Of a stretch of DNA of 44,464 nucleotides, positions 1 through 7,717 are shown piece after piece (the first letter of the stretch is position 1; every line of letters starts with the position of its first letter). The notes beneath the pieces are model-generated. The model saw only the letters and a list, made by a program, of their open reading frames with translations. It was not told where the DNA came from and searched no databases. The position numbers and the translations under genes are program-made. Location: NCBI GenBank assembly GCA_017965445.1, contig JAGCPZ010000022.1, positions 1 to 44,464 on the forward strand, written 5' to 3'. This DNA is from Fibrobacter sp. (GTDB taxonomy: Bacteria > Fibrobacterota > Fibrobacteria > Fibrobacterales > Fibrobacteraceae).

Positions 1-1404
1 GTCTTTTGGCTAAAGGATGGTGCCAAGGAAGCAGACGCCAATAGGGCCCCGATTTACATCAGCGGGCGCAAGGCTTACGGATTCTATCGCGACGCCTGGT
101 CTGCCACCGGTTACCGCAATAACGAAACTAAAGGTGTAGCCACCGGAGACGAAGAAGAATCCATGTACATGGTCGTTGACGGCAAGCATTACAACGACTT
201 GTGCTGTTTCAACTATGGAAACGCAGAAACAACCGGTAACGATGACGGCCCTGGAACCATGGAATGCATCTACTTCGGAAGTGACAAGGACTGGGGCGGC
301 CCAGGGCAGGGCAATGGTCCGTGGGTTGCCGCCGACTTGGAAGACGGCGTATTCAAGGGGAACGACGCCGGATACATGTGGGGACGCACGCACACCACGC
401 CATGGCCGGACGCACTTTCTATTGAAGCAGACTATGTGACCGCCATGCTCAAAGGACCGAATGACGGAACGTTCAAGCTCAAGGGCGGCAGCGCTCAAAA
501 AGGAACCCTCAACACCATGTGGGACGGACCGCGCAAAAGAGGTTATAGCCCACGCAAGCTACAGGGCGCCATCGTGCTCGGCAATGGCGGTGACGGTAGC
601 GACGGCGGTGCAGGAACGTTCTTCGAAGGTGTGATGACTATCGGAAACCCGCCCGATTCTGTTGACGATTTGGTACAGGCAAACATCGTCGCCGCCGGTT
701 ACGGAAGCAAAATTGACATTTCCAAAAAAGTCGAAATTGAACCGTTCAAAGATACACTTACCATCCCCGGAAAAATCGAAGTCGAGAACTATGATAAAGG
801 CGGCAACGGCCGCGGATTCCTGGATAGCGATATCGAAAACGAAAACAGCCTCTACCGCGAAGACAACGCAGGCCTCGACAGTGCAGAAGGCGCCATCATT
901 TACGGCTGGGGTTATGCCGATGACTGGTTACGTTACTCGGTAAAAGCGTCCAAGAACGACTCGCTCACGCTCACGGCGCGCGTCGCCTCCCCAAGCGATA
1001 GCACATTCTTCTCCGTACTCGTTGACGAGAAAAAAGTCGCCACCGTGATGGTCCCGAATACCGGCGACTGGAAGACGTTTGAAACGGTTGCGATTTCCGT
1101 GCCCGCAATTGCAGAAGGTGCGCATGTGCTAAAAATAAAGATTGACAAGCCGTACTTCAATCTCGACTGGATTGAATTTGCAATCGCAAAATCCACCACC
1201 CAAATGCCGAGATTCAAAAGCAACTTCACTTCAACACAACAAACGGCTACCGTATATGACGTTCTCGGAAATCGCGTTATCACTTTCCGTGCAGATGAAA
1301 AGACGATATATAGAGCATGGGATAAAGTTCGTATGAATCTTCCCAACGGAATTTATGTCATCAAAACGAACAATAAAATTGTCCGAGCAGTAAAGACAAA
1401 ATAA
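1..1404 (+). CDS. GH54 alpha-L-arabinofuranosidase with CBM6 and C-terminal tail, 5' partial
   Basis: The reading frame is open from base 1, so the N terminus and signal peptide lie outside the window; 467 residues are visible. Residues about 1-220 match the AkAbfB-type GH54 catalytic domain: the CCFNYGNAE block, then GTMECIYFG, whose Glu (codon 262-264) aligns with the known nucleophile, and GGDGSDGG, whose Asp (codon 592-594) aligns with the known acid/base. GH54 enzymes release arabinose from arabinoxylan and arabinan. Fungal members carry a CBM42 next; here a CBM6-like beta-sandwich (about 257-393, IEVENYD to NLDWIEFA) follows instead. The last 65 residues (YDVLGNRV ... NGIYVIK, basic end) resemble a surface-sorting tail. 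Inferred role: secreted hemicellulose debranching. The family call is firm; the sorting role of the tail is inferred. Confidence 0.9.
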   Translation, partial: VFWLKDGAKEADANRAPIYISGRKAYGFYRDAWSATGYRNNETKGVATGDEEESMYMVVDGKHYNDLCCFNYGNAETTGNDDGPGTMECIYFGSDKDWGGPGQGNGPWVAADLEDGVFKGNDAGYMWGRTHTTPWPDALSIEADYVTAMLKGPNDGTFKLKGGSAQKGTLNTMWDGPRKRGYSPRKLQGAIVLGNGGDGSDGGAGTFFEGVMTIGNPPDSVDDLVQANIVAAGYGSKIDISKKVEIEPFKDTLTIPGKIEVENYDKGGNGRGFLDSDIENENSLYREDNAGLDSAEGAIIYGWGYADDWLRYSVKASKNDSLTLTARVASPSDSTFFSVLVDEKKVATVMVPNTGDWKTFETVAISVPAIAEGAHVLKIKIDKPYFNLDWIEFAIAKSTTQMPRFKSNFTSTQQTATVYDVLGNRVITFRADEKTIYRAWDKVRMNLPNGIYVIKTNNKIVRAVKTK

Positions 1405-1422
1405 GACTCCTCCACACACCCA

Positions 1423-1453
1423 ACGGCAGGTCTCGAATGAGGCCTGTCGTTTT
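1423..1453 (+). terminator. Rho-independent terminator after the GH54 gene
   Basis: A 12-bp stem (1423-1434 with 1439-1450, two G-T pairs) closes a GAAT loop and runs into TTTT. It lies 19 bases after the GH54 stop and touches the stop codon of the convergent minus-strand gene. Confidence 0.85.
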
Positions 1454-2175
1454 CACATCGGGAACAGCGGATAGTGTTCCCTAGTGTAAGTGCGCGTGAA
1501 AGCGTTAAAATGCCACCATTCGCTAGGCAGCATTACCCAGCCCGCACGTTTCATGATTTTGCGAAGCAGATTGCGGTTGTTAATTTGTTCTTGCGTGAGG
1601 CGACCAGATTTCAAAGCATCCGCCTCACCCACGATTCCCGCACACCGTTCGAACGAATCGAAATCGGCGCCCATGTCAAGCAAATTGCCCGTGCTATCGG
1701 CGAGCCCTAAATCCAGCGCTAAGCCGTAATTGTGGAGGCCACCCGTTTTGCCCGAAGAGACAAAATGACTGTAAGGCGTCCCTGCAACAGATTGTTTGAG
1801 AACAGCCTGCGCATACATCGGACGCGCCGCATCAAAAATCACAAGCGAATAACCCGGCAACTCTTTTGCGATAATTGCAAGAGCGCGTTTCAACTTCGGC
1901 AAAGCATCTTTATGGATAAACGCACGCTGGTTTCCGCAATACATGTCGTGACCAGTTACGTTGTCAAAAGTCGCATAGCGTAAATCCATGCGAATTCCTT
2001 CCATATCCGTTATTTCGACGAGCTTGGAATTGTGCGTAGCGTATTCAATCCACTTTTCTGCAGACTCGCAATAACGCAAAGGGTTCTCCGGCTTCGGCGG
2101 CACAAAGAGCGAATCCGTCTTATGGGAGAAAGCCAAAACAGCAAAAAAGAGAATAGATAAGAATAGACGATTCAT
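1453..2175 (-). CDS. VanX-like D-Ala-D-Ala dipeptidase (peptidase M15D), secreted
   Basis: This 240-aa protein has a hydrophobic signal segment (residues 1-17). It carries the M15D zinc site: GLHNYGLALDL gives His148 and Asp155, and SEWWHF gives catalytic Glu219 and ligand His222. DAARP (Arg118) matches the conserved arginine of VanX. The family cleaves the D-alanyl-D-alanine dipeptide. There is no vanH/vanA ligase set next to it, so a role in periplasmic recycling or use of D-Ala dipeptide is more likely than glycopeptide resistance (inference). It converges on the GH54 gene. The start is the only one that gives a signal peptide of normal length. Confidence 0.88.
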   Translation of the reverse strand: MNRLFLSILFFAVLAFSHKTDSLFVPPKPENPLRYCESAEKWIEYATHNSKLVEITDMEGIRMDLRYATFDNVTGHDMYCGNQRAFIHKDALPKLKRALAIIAKELPGYSLVIFDAARPMYAQAVLKQSVAGTPYSHFVSSGKTGGLHNYGLALDLGLADSTGNLLDMGADFDSFERCAGIVGEADALKSGRLTQEQINNRNLLRKIMKRAGWVMLPSEWWHFNAFTRTYTREHYPLFPM

Positions 2176-2186
2176 AAGAAAAAACT

Positions 2187-2219
2187 GGTATGAGGTATGG
2201 GCAATGGGCTATGAGGTTT
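2187..2219. repeat. Short degenerate repeat upstream of the vanX-like gene
   Basis: The words GGTATGAGGTATGGGC and GGGCTATGAGGT repeat the core TATGAGGT at a spacing of about 20 bases, just before the minus-strand start. Similar wording occurs in reverse complement near 39870-39890. No known element was recognised. Confidence 0.4.
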
Positions 2220-2294
2220 GCTCAAAGCGTAGCGACCTGAAAGAGCCAAAGTCACGCAATGACATTTTTCTTTCGTCTTTAGTCTCTCGTCTAA

Positions 2295-4646
2295 TTAAAT
2301 CCCCAGCTGCACTTCTACACCGAACTGGAAGTAAAGCCCCATGCCCTTCGCAATAAACGGCACCAGGTCATATCCATTGGCGGTATTCTTGTCGTTATCG
2401 CGAGCCACATAAGAACGTTCACGACCATTTTCAGCACCGAGGAATTTCAACGCGCCTACGTCGAGTTTCGAGAAGATGTTGTCCAGTTCGAGGTAGAATC
2501 TGGCATGCCTAAAGAAGAACTTGCTCTTCGTCAAATCCAAATTCACACGAATATCCGTTCTGTACAAGTCCGTGAATTCGTGGTAATCCCTAAGTTGACG
2601 AGTGCCGCCCTTGCCATCCGGTGCAGTCTTAATAGAGTAATAGTACAGCGGTCTGTGCCATGCGGCATGGTGCGTCAAAATAACCGACACGATAGAATCC
2701 TTTCGCGGATAATATCTAAAGTGAGATACAATATCCAAGCGAGAATTCGCTTCCCACGGCAAGGACTTTCCGCCATCCAGCTCGTACTCGCCATAAACAG
2801 AACTTGCATTCATGGCCATCGAGAAATGATGCGACGTTTTCCATTCAAGAGAGCCTGTTGCACCCGAAACCCAAGCGTTGTTCACCGGAGTCACGTCATT
2901 GTAATTAGCAAAAGCCTTCGGCAGCGGCAAAAGCGGGTCGAAGTAGAAACGGCCAAAGCCGGCGAATTGAGCCATAAAATACTTGGAGCGGTAACCGAAG
3001 CCCATCTTGAATGACAAGCCCGTTTCCAAGCGCCCCGTCAAATCGCCATCGTCAAAGTAATGTTTCCAGTCTGCACGGTAAGCGGCATTGCCAAAGAGCC
3101 TCCAGTACGCCGTATCCGTTTTGGACAAATTGCGTTCCATGTCGAACGAAACAGTCGGTCGAGCATTGTGGTCCGCAGCATCAGCAACAGCACCCACGGA
3201 GAACATGTGTTCCGAGAATTCGCCCTTCCAATCAAGTGTCGCCGCACCCGAAAGAATACCGGTCTGGTAATCGCTGCTTTCCATTCCGCCAGGAATCGGG
3301 AAACTGCGTTCAACAATATGATGTTCATAGAGAACGGCACCACGCAAGCCGGCTCCAAAGATATCGGCATGGAAATCCTTATCGGCACCTGCACTCAGCG
3401 TCGTATGCGTTTGGTCGTAACCGTCAATAAATGTTCGTGCCGTTTCATCGGTCAATTTACCCGAACGGAATCCCGTCGTATCACGAATCGTATCACTCAA
3501 GCTTTCGCGGACTAACCCTGCATGGAAACTCGCCCCGAACTTCGAAGCATATTCACCACCGACAACCAAATACTTTTGGCTACCTTCGATAATATCAATG
3601 GAATTGATGCTCCCGTAAGAAGACGACGTATCTTGACTTACCTTGTATTCATCGGAACTGTAAAGTACGCGCAACGCCCAAGTCGTATTTCCAAGCGAAT
3701 CGGAACCGTTCAACTGCGCATAGATATCGAACGCCGAGAGGTCAAACGGATCCGACGACTTCACCTTGCAGTCGCCAGAGCAATCGTCATCGCGCTTGCG
3801 GAATTCCGTAAAGAACTTTTCGCCCAAGTTCTTGAGCATTTCTCCATCAAGGCGACGGAACGCAAAACGGAAGCTGTCCCAAATGAAGAACGGAGCATCA
3901 AGTACAATTTCTTGAAGCGTAAGCCCTGCCGAGCCCTTCAGGCCCCATTCACCGCTCGTCTGTTCAGGAATGTACTGGATTGATGTTGCAAGCCCTTGAC
4001 CAAGCGGGCCCTGTCCATAGTGGTCATGGACTTCGATTCCGCTCAACGTATGCGGGTTCACGATAGAAAGGTTTCCTGGGAATCCGACATCCAAATGGCG
4101 CATGTTCGGAATGCGAAGACGTCCCAAATGATACGCAACGTCACTGGCACGGGAACCGTCATAATACAACGCGCTGCTGAAATCCTTTTGGCCCGAAATG
4201 CCAGGCATCTGGCTCAGGTGTTCCGTGAGGTCAAAACGCATACCAGCCGCATCCTCGAGTTTATCAAGCTGGACCGTACGATCGACAACCCACTTTTCCG
4301 GTTCGCCACCGCCAATAATCGTACTCGCCCCGAGATTTGTCACGTTCGTGCTAAGCGAAACCACCATGTCCATCAGATCGGCAACATCTTGCAAATCCAC
4401 AAAGACACTGTCAAAGCCCTCCTTCTTGAACACAAGCGTTGCATTCTTCGAATCAACTGAAAGTTCAAAACGACCGCGGGAATCCGTTTCCCCGATCCGC
4501 TTACCGGACTTGTAGGCGACACTGACATCCTTGACGGGCAAATCCGATTCCGCTTCAAGAACGACACCAATAACCATCGTCGGGGAAGCAGCAAGGACTC
4601 CTACGACAAGAAACAGGACAAAGCAAAAAATAACGCGAAAATTCAT
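2295..4646 (-). CDS. TonB-dependent receptor with carboxypeptidase-like N-terminal domain
   Basis: The product is about 783 aa. The start at 4646 (MNFRVIFCF) gives a clear signal peptide ending near LAASP; an upstream TTG at 4694 would put 16 odd residues before it and was not used. A CarboxypepD_reg-like beta-sandwich (about 25-110) is followed by a TonB plug (about 125-230, with LTEHLSQMPGISGQKDF and YDGSRASDVAYHLGR) and a long beta-barrel with alternating aromatic strands ending in FQFGVEVQLGI. Such receptors take up substrates across the outer membrane using TonB/ExbBD energy. No SusD partner or other transport gene is adjacent, so the ligand cannot be stated. It is divergent from the amidase gene at 4715. 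Confidence 0.82.
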   Translation of the reverse strand: MNFRVIFCFVLFLVVGVLAASPTMVIGVVLEAESDLPVKDVSVAYKSGKRIGETDSRGRFELSVDSKNATLVFKKEGFDSVFVDLQDVADLMDMVVSLSTNVTNLGASTIIGGGEPEKWVVDRTVQLDKLEDAAGMRFDLTEHLSQMPGISGQKDFSSALYYDGSRASDVAYHLGRLRIPNMRHLDVGFPGNLSIVNPHTLSGIEVHDHYGQGPLGQGLATSIQYIPEQTSGEWGLKGSAGLTLQEIVLDAPFFIWDSFRFAFRRLDGEMLKNLGEKFFTEFRKRDDDCSGDCKVKSSDPFDLSAFDIYAQLNGSDSLGNTTWALRVLYSSDEYKVSQDTSSSYGSINSIDIIEGSQKYLVVGGEYASKFGASFHAGLVRESLSDTIRDTTGFRSGKLTDETARTFIDGYDQTHTTLSAGADKDFHADIFGAGLRGAVLYEHHIVERSFPIPGGMESSDYQTGILSGAATLDWKGEFSEHMFSVGAVADAADHNARPTVSFDMERNLSKTDTAYWRLFGNAAYRADWKHYFDDGDLTGRLETGLSFKMGFGYRSKYFMAQFAGFGRFYFDPLLPLPKAFANYNDVTPVNNAWVSGATGSLEWKTSHHFSMAMNASSVYGEYELDGGKSLPWEANSRLDIVSHFRYYPRKDSIVSVILTHHAAWHRPLYYYSIKTAPDGKGGTRQLRDYHEFTDLYRTDIRVNLDLTKSKFFFRHARFYLELDNIFSKLDVGALKFLGAENGRERSYVARDNDKNTANGYDLVPFIAKGMGLYFQFGVEVQLGI

Positions 4647-4714
4647 ATCCCCAAAATAGATAATTTGAGCACGAAAGATTTCGGCAAGCCCCAAACATCG
4701 GTTATATTATACGC
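4647..4714. promoter_or_regulatory. Divergent promoter region, TonB receptor / amidase
   Basis: Sixty-eight bases separate two divergent starts. On the plus strand TATATTAT (4703-4710) lies only five bases before the amidase ATG with no Shine-Dalgarno sequence between, so that mRNA may be leaderless or use a start further up. On the minus strand GGGG sits three bases before the receptor ATG. Confidence 0.45.
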
Positions 4715-5578
4715 ATGCTTAGAGTTTATTTAATCCAGACAGATAGTTCCAAAGGGAGCAAGGCCGAAAATCTTGCCAGAGCAAAGGGATTGATTCTCGA
4801 TGCACACCCAAGCGAAGGGAACCTCATCCTCTTGCCGGAAATGTTTGCGACGGGCTACATTCCGGTAAGTCTCGACGCCGCAGCCGAAGACTTCAATTCA
4901 CGCGATTCCGGCGAAACTGCGAATATGCTTTCCGAGGTCGCTTCAGCAACAAACTGCACCGTCATGGGAGCAGGCATCAAAAAAGCAGGCAATAAATTTT
5001 TAAACCACGTAAGCGTCTATACACCGAGCACCCCCAAGGAATCCTTCGCATACGACAAGATGAACTTGTTCTTCCCCGAAAAAGAGACCTTCAAAGCAGG
5101 CGAAAAAATTAATTTATTCAAACTAAAGGAGATTCCCGATGGTTCGACAGGCTCACCAACCTTAGTCGGGAATGACAATATAGCTGAACCAGCGAACTGG
5201 AAAATCGCTTCGTTCATCTGCTACGACCTGCGGTTCCCGGAACTGTTCCGCGAAGCCACCAAGCAAGGCGCAAACCTCATCACCGTCCAGGCCGCATGGC
5301 CCGCCAAGAGACGCGCCCACTGGGAAACGCTCATCAAGGCCCGAGCCATCGAGAATCAGGTCTATATCGCCGCCGTCAACGCCGTAAGCACCCATCCAGA
5401 CACAAGACATCCCTTTGCCGGGACATCGCTTATCATTTCGCCAAACGGCGATGTCATCGCCCAAGGCTCCGCCCAAAGCGAAGAAGTCATCACCGCCGAA
5501 CTCGATTTGCAAGCCGAGAAGGACTACCGCAAGTCGTTCCCCGTCCTCGACGGGATCGTTCCGCCGGAATTGATATAA
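4715..5578 (+). CDS. Nitrilase-superfamily carbon-nitrogen hydrolase, omega-amidase type
   Basis: This 287-aa cytoplasmic protein has the Glu-Lys-Cys triad of the superfamily: Glu42 in LPEMFATGY, Lys115 in YDKMNLFFPE and Cys169 in ICYDLRFPELFR. The closest known group is the Nit2/YafV omega-amidases, which hydrolyse alpha-ketoglutaramate or alpha-ketosuccinamate. Residues 143-154 are encoded by a REP-like repeat (5141-5176) sitting exactly in frame between the Lys and Cys motifs, where relatives have a variable loop; this partly explains the length above the usual 255-280 aa. The gene appears to be transcribed alone. Substrate assignment within the superfamily is uncertain. Confidence 0.85.
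   Translation: MLRVYLIQTDSSKGSKAENLARAKGLILDAHPSEGNLILLPEMFATGYIPVSLDAAAEDFNSRDSGETANMLSEVASATNCTVMGAGIKKAGNKFLNHVSVYTPSTPKESFAYDKMNLFFPEKETFKAGEKINLFKLKEIPDGSTGSPTLVGNDNIAEPANWKIASFICYDLRFPELFREATKQGANLITVQAAWPAKRRAHWETLIKARAIENQVYIAAVNAVSTHPDTRHPFAGTSLIISPNGDVIAQGSAQSEEVITAELDLQAEKDYRKSFPVLDGIVPPELI
5141..5176 (+). repeat. REP-like element embedded in frame in the amidase gene
   Basis: The segment begins GGTTCGACAGGCTCACCAAC and ends GGGAATGAC. The first part is a wording common in intergenic bacterial REP-like repeats, and the ATGAC end matches the ends of the REP-like elements near 9288 and 13539. It spans 12 codons and keeps the frame. Confidence 0.5.
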
Positions 5579-5692
5579 CGGACAGCTCCTCCGCAGAATC
5601 CGTGAAGCCAGTCACACGAGACGTCCCGGCCACCCCGGCCGCTCAAAACGCCTAATCCATTGAGTATCAATGTGTTACAGAACACATTTTCG

Positions 5693-5700
5693 TATATTTG
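5693..5700 (+). promoter_or_regulatory. TAnnTTTG -10-like box upstream of the small-gene pair
   Basis: TATATTTG fits the Bacteroidetes-type -10 consensus TAnnTTTG. It lies 84 bases before the 44-aa gene. No convincing upstream element at standard spacing was found. Confidence 0.4.
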
Positions 5701-5784
5701 GGAAAAAATTTTCAATTCAGGGCATTCCTTTTTGTCACGGAGTTATTATTTTTTTGCTATTGGTTTTGAGTCAACGAGGTAAAC

Positions 5785-5919
5785 ATGGCCACTACGAACA
5801 AAATTGATTACGCCAAGGCGCTCATCAAGGCAGGCCTCACAAGGGAACTGATTTTAAAAATCACTTCTATTTCCGAGTACGAGTACAATCTCATCCAACG
5901 CGAAGTCGCCTCGGCATAA
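5785..5919 (+). CDS. Small protein, 44 aa, unknown function
   Basis: A complete 45-codon frame begins with ATG at 5785, preceded by ACGAGGT four bases upstream, and ends in TAA. The product (MATTNKIDYAKALIKAGLTR at its start) is predicted helical, with two short amphipathic helices joined at LTRELILKITSISEYEY. The pattern recalls a small helix-turn-helix, but is too short for a family call. It ends six bases before the ATG of the 121-aa gene, so the two are probably translated together. Codon use is like its neighbours. That it is a real gene is inferred from the RBS, spacing and codon use. Confidence 0.6.
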   Translation: MATTNKIDYAKALIKAGLTRELILKITSISEYEYNLIQREVASA

Positions 5920-5925
5920 TTGCGC

Positions 5926-6288
5926 ATGCAGCTCATTCTGAATATTCCCGCGCAGAACGCAACCGAAAACAAGCCCAGAAAAGCAGCTGTTCTTGCCTGC
6001 TACAAAGACGGGAGCCTATTGCTTAACGCCAGGGACAACCTCAAACCCGCAAGTTTCACAATGCGTCCATCCGATAACTTTCCATGGACGGAATTCATTG
6101 AAAAACTGCTTGCCGCATGGCAACTCTGCGACTACAGCGACGTCCCGGAAGCATTCAAGCCCATCAAGCAAATACCGCCATTCGTAATCGAAGGCCTCCC
6201 AAGCGAACCCGTTCCACAACAGCTCAAAGTGCTCGCGACACTACGTTCTCAGGGATACTTCGCCCCGCTCACCAATACTGGGAAATAA
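5926..6288 (+). CDS. Conserved-type hypothetical protein, 120 aa
   Basis: The product is not recognised. It starts MQLILNIPAQNATENKPRKA and holds no signal peptide or membrane segment. It has alternating hydrophobic beta-type segments early (LILNI, AVLACYKDGSLLL), a Trp-containing helix (FPWTEFIEKLLAAWQLC) and a Pro-rich end. ATG at 5926 was chosen over a TTG two codons earlier that touches the previous stop codon. The close spacing to the 44-aa gene suggests one transcript and perhaps a shared role. A terminator-like structure follows. Confidence 0.65.
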   Translation: MQLILNIPAQNATENKPRKAAVLACYKDGSLLLNARDNLKPASFTMRPSDNFPWTEFIEKLLAAWQLCDYSDVPEAFKPIKQIPPFVIEGLPSEPVPQQLKVLATLRSQGYFAPLTNTGK

Positions 6289-6303
6289 CAGGATAAAGGG
6301 TAT

Positions 6304-6377
6304 AAAAAAAGAAAGTGCCCTCTCCTAATCCTAATCGACCAAACATCGACCATAATCGAAGACACTTTCTGTTTTTT
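6304..6377 (+). terminator. Terminator-like structure with a long loop
   Basis: AGAAAGTG (6310-6317) pairs with CACTTTCT (6363-6370), extended by an A-tract on the left and followed by GTTTTTT. The 45-base loop holds the direct repeat ATCGACCA and related TAATCGA words. The flanking A and T tracts could let it work on both strands. Confidence 0.6.
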
Positions 6378-6460
6378 CCAAGGAGAATCCACCCTTCCAT
6401 CTCCTATGTTCCCAATTATACATTTTTCACAAAAAAAAATTTGTTATTTAAAAAATATTT

Positions 6461-6466
6461 TATAAT
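6461..6466 (+). promoter_or_regulatory. Possible -10 box of the maltokinase gene
   Basis: TATAAT lies 21 bases before the start in a very AT-rich stretch. A TTGTTA at 6441 is only 14 bases away, shorter than a normal spacer. No Shine-Dalgarno sequence precedes the ATG. Confidence 0.35.
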
Positions 6467-6487
6467 CAGAAAATATATATTCGGATT

Positions 6488-7672
6488 ATGAACCTTATAA
6501 AATACTTTAGCACACAACGTTGGTTCATGGGGAAAAACAGAACCATCTTGCGCATCGATACGCTCGATTCCACCGAAGCCGGCGGCACGCGAATCAGGCT
6601 TTACAAGGTTTCATTTGACGATGGCGAAAGCGACATCTATTCATTCATTGATGACGAAAACGCAGTCGGAAAAATTCTCGAAGACGCTTTCCTCGACGGA
6701 GCGCAGCAATCCGTATTCTCCGGGAACTCGGGATTTTTCACTTTCAGGATTACGGCGCCCCTCCCCAAGACGCCGCTCACAAGCATCAAGCCCATTTCGA
6801 AAGAGCAAAGCAATTCCGCATTTTGTGCGCCCGGCAAGTACTTTTTCAAGCTTTACCGCAGGCTGGAACCGGGATTGCACCCCGAAGCAGAAATCCTGGA
6901 AGCCATGAACAAGGCGGAGAGCAGCCGCGTACCAAGGCTTTATGCAGTCTGCAATTACAAAACCAAAAAAGGCAAAACTTACACCTGGGGAATCCTTGAA
7001 GAGCATTTCGCGAACGCAACCGACGCTTGGAACGAATTTTGCAACAACATGGACAGCACCGACGCATTCCAGCTGGGGATGTCCACCGCGCAAATGCACG
7101 AGAACCTCAAGCACCTGAGCGGCCCCAAAAGCAGTAACGTCGAGCCGCCCTTCGACAAACTGAAACAGTTGCTCCAAAGTTCGACGGACACCGAATACGC
7201 CCCGCGACTCCGCGAACGATTCCCAGAACTGCGCACCCGCTATAACGAGCTACTCAGCGAATCCTCTCACGACAAGACTATCCAATGCCAGCGCATCCAC
7301 GGAGACTATCATCTCGGACAGGTACTGATTACAAAAAGCGCAAACGGCACCAAGCATTTCGAGATTATCGATTTTGAGGGAGAACCCACGCGCAGCCTCG
7401 AATACAGACGGACTATCCGCTCCCCCGCCGTCGATATCGCAGGCATGTTGCGCAGCTTTGCCTATGCGGGAGCAGTCTCCAAGGCCGACCCGACCGAAGC
7501 CATGCAAGCCTTTATCACCGGCTATTCTAAAGTCTCCGGAATCTTCACTGAGACAATAGAAAAGGAATGCAAGCCATACATCTTGGCCAAAGCCATCTAC
7601 GAAGCGTGCTACGAACTGGAATTCCGCCCCGACTGGTTCTGGATTCCCGCCAAGGCGTTATTGGAACTATAG
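6488..7672 (+). CDS. mak: Maltokinase (aminoglycoside-phosphotransferase fold)
   Basis: This 394-aa protein begins with the cap-domain signature RWFMGKNR typical of maltokinases (RWFGGKGR in actinobacteria). The catalytic loop is RIHGDYHLGQVL (His271, Asp273) and the metal site IIDFEGEP (Asp295), followed by RSPAVDIAGMLRSFAYA and the ending RPDWFWIPAKALLEL, all characteristic of the family. Maltokinase makes maltose-1-phosphate with ATP, the donor for GlgE in alpha-glucan synthesis. It is shorter than the usual 430-480 aa, mostly in the N-terminal part. Neither treS nor glgE is in the window, so the pathway must be completed elsewhere. No Shine-Dalgarno sequence precedes the ATG. Confidence 0.85.
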   Translation: MNLIKYFSTQRWFMGKNRTILRIDTLDSTEAGGTRIRLYKVSFDDGESDIYSFIDDENAVGKILEDAFLDGAQQSVFSGNSGFFTFRITAPLPKTPLTSIKPISKEQSNSAFCAPGKYFFKLYRRLEPGLHPEAEILEAMNKAESSRVPRLYAVCNYKTKKGKTYTWGILEEHFANATDAWNEFCNNMDSTDAFQLGMSTAQMHENLKHLSGPKSSNVEPPFDKLKQLLQSSTDTEYAPRLRERFPELRTRYNELLSESSHDKTIQCQRIHGDYHLGQVLITKSANGTKHFEIIDFEGEPTRSLEYRRTIRSPAVDIAGMLRSFAYAGAVSKADPTEAMQAFITGYSKVSGIFTETIEKECKPYILAKAIYEACYELEFRPDWFWIPAKALLEL

Positions 7673-7701
7673 CCCGTCCCCCGCCCATCTTCTATCTTTA
7701 C

Positions 7702-7709
7702 TATATTTG
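7702..7709 (+). promoter_or_regulatory. TAnnTTTG -10-like box of cysE
   Basis: TATATTTG lies eight bases before the cysE ATG. Transcription starting five to eight bases after this box would give a leaderless or nearly leaderless mRNA, and no Shine-Dalgarno sequence is present. Confidence 0.5.
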
Positions 7710-7717
7710 GGCGCACG

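Noticed and set aside
1453..2175. Glycopeptide-resistance (van) cluster suggested by the VanX-like gene
   Set aside because: No vanH, vanA-type ligase or VanRS pair is adjacent, and the VanY-like gene is 38 kb away in another context.
4647..4694. N-terminal extension of the TonB receptor from a TTG at 4694
   Set aside because: It adds 16 residues before a normal signal peptide, and ATG 4646 gives the standard form.
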